From contig JBAJFG010000297.1 in assembly GCA_037903475.1 (NCBI GenBank), positions 1,116,001 to 1,180,000 of the forward strand: a stretch of 64,000 nucleotides of DNA, given 5' to 3'. Both the position numbers and the translations under genes were made by a program. The notes below the pieces were generated by a model. That model ran no database searches. It was not told where the DNA came from and saw only the letters and a list, made by a program, of their open reading frames with translations. Shown in pieces: positions 58,466 to 64,000 of the stretch. Numbering within the stretch: the first letter of the stretch is position 1; each line of letters begins with the position of its first letter. Source of the DNA: Ancylostoma caninum (taxonomy: Eukaryota > Nematoda > Chromadorea > Rhabditida > Ancylostomatidae).

Positions 58466-59510
58466 AGGGCGATCCAAAAGTCGTTGCCCGAATCTCATGT
58501 TTTGCAGAAACTTTTCATAGTGAGGAATGATGACCAAACCACTAGCAGTTGTTGAATGGTTGTTTGTCTAGTTGTTAAATGAGGTAAATAAAGAAAAGAA
58601 ATTTCCAATGAGATCTCAGAAACACCGCTCTTGTTGTTGTTACTGGAACGAAGACGCCCCGTCGCAAGGTTTCGGGTGGACATCGGCACCTCATCACAAA
58701 TTTTCCCCCAGGTCTTGTTTGATTTCTTCACAAGAGTTCCGAATTTGGTGCAACTACCGATGAGATCTTAGCTTCTATAATCACATGCCACAGGCTGGGG
58801 ACTTGAATTAGGGTACTGGAAGGTCAATGATTTAGACGTATGGCGAGCATGCTGTTCATTATTTAAAGACGACTTGAGAGGTGCTTTTTATATCCTTCTC
58901 ACACCAACACCTATAGTTCAAAGCCGTAGTGAATCTGAACCTTTTGAAACACTTGACCTCTCAAGATCTTTAAAACTTACGTAGGTTCTGCCATTGATCC
59001 TTAATTCGAGTCTTGTAAAAAACCAGGAAGTGCTTATTCGTTGAGGTCACGACTTCTTCCCGCATAATTTGGCTGTTTTTATGGAACCGCCCGAAATTGC
59101 CCACCACTGACCTTTTACCCTTCTGCGGCATAGAGCCAGTCCGCTTGTTCATCTCTCGTTTTGTGAAAAATACCCTACTCTAATCAAACGCACAACGTCG
59201 CGTTGAGACATCAGAACAGTTCAGAAAATTGATTTTATCTCTCTATGTGATAGCTCTTCTGATACGGTACCATGGAATACACTTGGGGAACCACCCGATA
59301 AATGTTTAAAAAATGGGAGCTGTAGCAGACTACTGTGCAAAAAGGTCATGGTAATAAATCGTCACGAAACCGGCCGAAGACCTTTGGGGCACCATGTAAT
59401 GCCTAAATGCCATGTTATCAAAGTAGTTCAACGCAGGCTAGGTTGTGTTTGCTTGAACCAAGTCAGTTTAGCGCTTCATAATTCCTGCAGGAGGGAGATA
59501 CGATGAGGAA

Positions 59511-59740
59511 ATGAATAGATCAGCACAAAGAGCACTGAATAGACGGGATACAACCTCGGCGAACCTCCCTTCCTACTCGTCCGAGGAGCTTTCGAAGAGT
59601 CGCATCTCAGAGAATAAAATTAAACGTAGTTTAACTCTCGGAATAACTGCCTTTCACCGACATTCTACACGGATTTTCTGGAGAAAAATCGCAGAGGTGG
59701 AAGAAATAAGGAGAGGTGGAGGAAGCGTTACGGTTGGTTG
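59511..59740 (+). pseudogene. Possible PLE GIY-YIG endonuclease C-terminal relic (copy 3)
   Basis: The frame reads QRALNR..., then ITAFHRHSTRIFWRKIAEVE and EIRRGG. This parallels the tail of the copy 1 endonuclease (HRRALMK..., VRALHLHLTRTLEKKIMEV, REVRRHG). The GIY and YIG strands are not visible. It is an old fragment if real; similarity is limited to about 60 codons. Confidence 0.45.
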
Positions 59741-59900
59741 CACGACTGAAGGTATAAATTCTCGCCACGTCTGGCCTATTTATGATAGCCTCATTCTATA
59801 CTAGATAAAAAATGAATTTGAATTGTGATTGTCGACTCCAAATAAGTCGAAATTTTGAATGATCAAAAGAGTGGAAATGCAGAACAGTTGTGGGAGGGCC

Positions 59901-59919
59901 GGGGGGGGGGGGGGGGGGG
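59901..59919. repeat. G19 homopolymer
   Basis: A run of nineteen G. Similar runs occur at 14170-14185 (16) and 44823-44837 (15), with C runs at 48769-48780 and 49222-49234. Confidence 0.95.
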
Positions 59920-60823
59920 TGGGCCTTACCATGGACTTTCTGCTTGAAGAATATTCGAGTATTTTGAATTAGTTCCCAAATCTTTAGCCGAATCATTCAA
60001 ACTATTCACTTTTAACTCAGGACATAACACTTGACAACACAAGTGGTAAGGTTATCAATTGCGTCTCATATCAAAGGTAGTTCAGCTCGTCTTTTAATAT
60101 AAAATATTAAAAAATCCTGGAAACAGCGTTTCACTGACTCCCGGGTTGTTCAAAATTGCTCAGTAAACGTTCTACGAAAATCCAACCGTTTACGCTTTGT
60201 ACCCGTAGTCCACGTTCAATCTAGGTAGGGAACGCATCCGACCATGCCCAGCAGGTGCGGCTGATTTGTGATGAGGCACCAGTCATCTACCACACACGGC
60301 TGGAATTCTTAGGACTTTCCTAAGAGAAACAACCTTCTAAAAAACAGGATTCGCTGCAATTTCTAGGTCTTCTGCTTGTATAATTGTTACTTTCAGGGCA
60401 TGCACATTTTATTTCCTTTTAATATTTTAATCTCGGAAACGATTCCTGAGGTAAAACTCTGCCTTCCACAACACGTAGATTTTGCCATACTCATCAAAAG
60501 CACTCACAAAGAACAACGTTAGGAGAAAAAGTATGCTTTCTGTTAGGGTGGTGAATTGGGAATGCGCACTGAAGTTTCGACGTTTTTATGAATGTGTTGC
60601 TAAACCCCTTTTGTTAAACATCTGGAAAGAGCCTTTCATGAAAATTTTTTTGATATACAGCGAATCAAACATTACTACATTTATGCTCTTTAAAGAAAGT
60701 CATAAGAAGACCGACCGAAATTTTCGGATTTTCATCTCCCGTGTTTCATGTCGTCAAAGAAAGTGAAACTGCGGCGAAGCAACACCGTGAGTAATATAAG
60801 GATTTAAGAGAATTTTTGCTGTG

Positions 60824-61009
60824 TCATCCATCCTTAATCATGCTACAATGGACTACTCGAAGATGGTCCCGAACTTCGGTAACTGAACCGAAATTGTGAC
60901 CGTTAATCGATTCTTGGACTGCTCTGCCCTTCATATCTGGAATCAGAACTCGCTTTAGTGCTGCCAGATAGCTTAGGGCTTGTGCTATCAGGCGAGCATC
61001 TAGTTCCAT
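60824..61009 (-). CDS. Small ORF or last exon, unknown
   Basis: A 61-codon frame begins at an ATG with good context (CCGATGG) and reads as a well-behaved helical peptide: MELDARLIAQALSYLAALKR and later NFGSVTEVRDHLRVV. The frame extends seven codons upstream of the ATG only. It may be a terminal exon following an AG near 61059, but no neighbour could be phased. Confidence 0.35.
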   Translation of the reverse strand: MELDARLIAQALSYLAALKRVLIPDMKGRAVQESINGHNFGSVTEVRDHLRVVHCSMIKDG

Positions 61010-61801
61010 CGGTAAAGGCTTCCATTAGAGAGGAACATTCCAAAACCGCTGCGAAGTTGAAAACCGGGTGAACAGCTATTTCAGGTCACAGCATTGCGGC
61101 ACACCGCAGGAGAGCGGTCACTCTCTGTGTGGAGAATGTCGGAGGTTCAACAATACAAACTCTGAATAAAATCGGACTGAGGTGTTGTAGCCCTGTTCCT
61201 AGAAATTGTCTTACTTCATGCGAAAACGCGCATTCCCAATTTTCCACTCTAATAGTATGCAGGAGGAAAACGTGGATTTAATTCCTAGATTTCTGCAGGA
61301 AAACCAATCAGCGTTAAACGTGCAATATTTTTGCGCTAATCTAACACGCTACCCCTGTCGCTTCTATGAGACTGTCTGGATATTTCAGCCTTACAATAAG
61401 TATGTCGTATGGTAGGAACAACTGCGGAAGTGGAAAGAAGAGAGAAGAAATTTTAACGCATTTATGAAAACCGTGCGACCAATGAATCGTGGATGTAGTT
61501 TTTGGAGCCTCTCCTCAGATATTTAACTATTCTCGCATTATTCTGGATCATTTCTCGCGCTCATTCATAGGGTTGAAAATATTTCAAATTATGCGACCAA
61601 GAGGGATAGGAAAAAAAGGAAAATAAATGTTATACACACACGTGCACAATGTTATTATCTGCGAAAATTAGAAGAATTTAACAGGGAGCTTTACTAGGGC
61701 TCCATATTCTATTCCATGCGGACACGAACAGTTAGAAATTGTTCATGTATATTGACCGCTAAGGTGCAGGAACGAAGTGTTATGTTGGCTCGCGTTTCTG
61801 T

Positions 61802-63718
61802 TTAGAAACAAATCAGATTGTAGGGGCCGACGAATCGGGGCGACTTCTTCCACTGCCGGCGAATGAAACTAGCGCATTGGTGAATTTTGTTATGCGCGTG
61901 TGTGCTAACCGAAACACAATTTAACCACAAATCCGAACTTACATAAAACGAGGGGAGCCATCTGCTTGTTTCAGCGACAAGCAAACGCGATGCAATCGCT
62001 ACAACACCAAACTTCCGAACACCTGCTCCAGGATGAGCCAAAGCTTAGTGAAAAGTTGGGCATCTTTGTTATCTACTAACTAGAATAAATAAAAGATAAG
62101 GTTTGTTGTTTTCAAGCTGAACACCGCCAACCGTGTAGAAACGACGCATCCCTCCTCAAATAAAGGCTGAATCAAAAACAAAATTATTTAATGTGGATAA
62201 TAGTTCAGGAACTGGCTTGAACAATTGAATATTCGAGGAAGAAAATCTCGACTGCTCTTACCTTAGAAAGAGCATTACTTATTTTGCTGAAAAATGAACT
62301 TTTTGACTTATTTGGACTTATGAAACTACGTATTTTGCATTTTGTCTGATGCTAGCTATGGAACAGAAGAAGAAATTAAAGAAGAAAGGCCAGTGAAAAT
62401 ACGTTAAAATGGTGCATGTGTTGCGCGAAGTACCATCATCCGAGCATAATGTGCGGGGCAAGGATTGAAACCTAGCGTGCTCAGTGCTTATCTCAAATTA
62501 ACATCGCTTCAAAAGTGGACTTCCCCTTGCCATTGAAGAAAAGCTGTTTTCAATGGCAATCCCGAAGAAAACTAATTACATATTCAGGTAACGACTCAAT
62601 TCGGTGATATTATGAAGAACGCCAATGATCCCACACTTGTTCAATGATGAAAACATCTAAGGTAGGCAATTAAACGTAAACAGAAAACACTGGAAAAGTC
62701 AGTGGTTTGAAATATTCGTCAATCTAAAATGGTAAGTGATATAACGGTGTGATATTATGAACTTGGTGTAAATGAAGGATGTTTGCCATGTTTTAAGTGA
62801 AAAGTAAAACATAAACATGCAGTGCGTTCGGATGTCATCAACGTTTGGAAAATGGCTACTGAATCATTACCATGTAATGTTTCATTAAGATCTGATGATT
62901 AAAAACCTTTTTTGAGGTAATACGCATACCTTAGGGTTGGGTTGTTCTGAATGACCGTCATTCATAGCAGTGCATCTTTGGAGCTCAGGGAAATACACTG
63001 ACGCGGATCCCGTGAGAACGGCTTGGAGGCGAACATACTCACTATTCTTATGATTCCTTCGCAAGCTCCAGTCACACAGAGTTTCTAGGAGGCTCCAAAA
63101 ACTCTTCTTTACCACAGCAGGCAATGTCTTCTGAATCGATCTGGTTTTAGAATGCGTTCGACAATGAAGTATGTGATAGGATCATTCTTCCCATTCCTCG
63201 TGTACCTGTTATTACTGTGCAAACAGGGTGAACAATCTTTCGAGACATCTTGTATTTAGTGAGACCAATGTACTCATAGAGTTAGCGGTTGTTAAAGTGT
63301 TACTGGAACCATCAAAGTAACTAAGGCACTCATAGAAGGTATGACAGGAGCGGGGAGCAACATCTCACAGGTAGTGCACCAGGAGGACGTGGTCAAGAAA
63401 TGCAAACTGCTGAGCACGATAGATCTCAAATTATCTAGCTCTTCGCATGATCTGAAAAAAGTGAAGTTGTAGAAATGTAACGCAGAACTTCCGTATTAGG
63501 TAATGTGAGTCAAAGAACGTTTCCATTCGTAATGAGCATCTAAGTTACTTGAGACGCACGTACGTATGTGACATCCACTTGTGTCGTAGAACCATTGTTG
63601 TAGGATAGCCATAAGACAACAGTGCAAATTCGAGAAAAAAGTTGATTTCGGTAGAAAAACATCACTGTCATGGGAAATGATGCGGAAAATCGTGATCGGC
63701 ACATGAAATAACCGTTCT
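61802..63718 (-). CDS. Partial unidentified multi-exon gene, probably continuing beyond the window
   Basis: Three minus-strand blocks look like exons. 62930-63130 has a GATTCAG acceptor and GTATGC donor, is phase 0 at both ends, and gives 67 codons including KKSFWSLLETLCDWSLRRNH. About 63550-63718 lies after TTTTCGCAG and contains the hydrophobic FSASFPMTVMFFYRNQLFSR. 61802-62043 lies after an AG and runs to a stop, with GVRKFGVVAIASRLLVAE. A fourth block at 63380-63462 after TTTTTTCAG is possible. I could not phase all junctions, so exons are missing or the blocks belong to two genes. No family is recognised. Confidence 0.45.
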
Positions 63719-64000
63719 CTGCGAAAATTGAAAGCATTCTTTGAGATTGCGCACCTACCTAGGTTTATTTACCATAACCAGACGGAAATGGGGTTAAGGT
63801 ACGTATAAAATGGATACGATATTCGTGTTCAGCACTCCAAATAACGTCTCCATGCAAAGTCTCAGCATATTTTTTGTTGAAGTTTTAGGGTCAGTTGACG
63901 TGGAATAGTGCCTTCCTTCCATTCTTCTCTTTTTAAACTTTATTTTTTATGGTCCCTCATTTTGTGACAGTCTCGCTGGTTTTCTTCGCGAAGTGATCTT

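Noticed and set aside
58466..58490. CAGGGCGATCCAAAAGTCGT as a transposon terminus
   Set aside because: It looks like a Tc1-type end, but no inverted partner was found within 1 kb and there is no clear TA duplication pair.

Overview
This is a eukaryotic window, most likely from a clade V (strongylid or hookworm-like) nematode. The best-supported gene is an eight-exon seven-transmembrane receptor of the nematode FMRFamide-receptor type. Its exons join in phase through GT..AG introns with T-rich ..TTTCAG acceptors. The rest is gene-poor and repeat-rich, with many degenerate non-autonomous DNA transposons, Penelope-like retroelement (PLE) remnants, G homopolymers and a long (GT)n tract. No genus can be fixed from the sequence alone. 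No operon, tRNA gene in clean cloverleaf form, rRNA or CRISPR was found.

Layout. 0-2 kb holds a dispersed repeat split by a mariner-like insertion. Its uninterrupted copy lies at 54 kb. 2.1-6.0 kb is an unidentified multi-exon coding region with one C2H2 zinc finger. 6.5-7.6 kb is a PLE remnant with an intact GIY-YIG endonuclease reading frame, bracketed by two hammerhead-ribozyme-like cores. 10.1-11.6 kb is a ~60 bp minisatellite with a 534 bp higher-order period. 14.1-15.0 kb is a hAT-type MITE with an exact 8 bp target duplication. 17-21 kb is a nest of elements: tRNA-like repeat heads, a 471 bp TTAA-flanked palindrome, a second PLE fragment, a ribozyme-like inverted pair and another TTAA-flanked MITE. 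23.5-29.3 kb (minus strand) is the receptor gene. 29.8-30.7 kb has two more MITEs.

34.4-42.6 kb carries phase-consistent minus-strand exons of one or more genes I cannot name. 42.9-43.3 kb has the (GT)n tract next to a diverged relic of the 10 kb minisatellite. 46.0-47.2 kb is a dead but full-length Tc1/mariner-superfamily element with both inverted termini. 48.8-49.6 kb has a direct repeat pair. From 50 to 61 kb there are only scattered candidate exons, the 54 kb repeat copy and a third PLE relic. The right end (61.8-63.7 kb, minus) holds exons of an unidentified gene that probably extends beyond the window.

The genes show no shared pathway. The strongest signals outside coding sequence are the ribozyme-like cores around the PLE remnants, the TTAA-flanked MITE family sharing a GGCAGCAC..ACGGAAA terminus, and the repeat family with an RNA-polymerase-III-like B box. 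Exon and element boundaries were read by eye from splice consensus, phase and repeat alignment. No search or computation was run.
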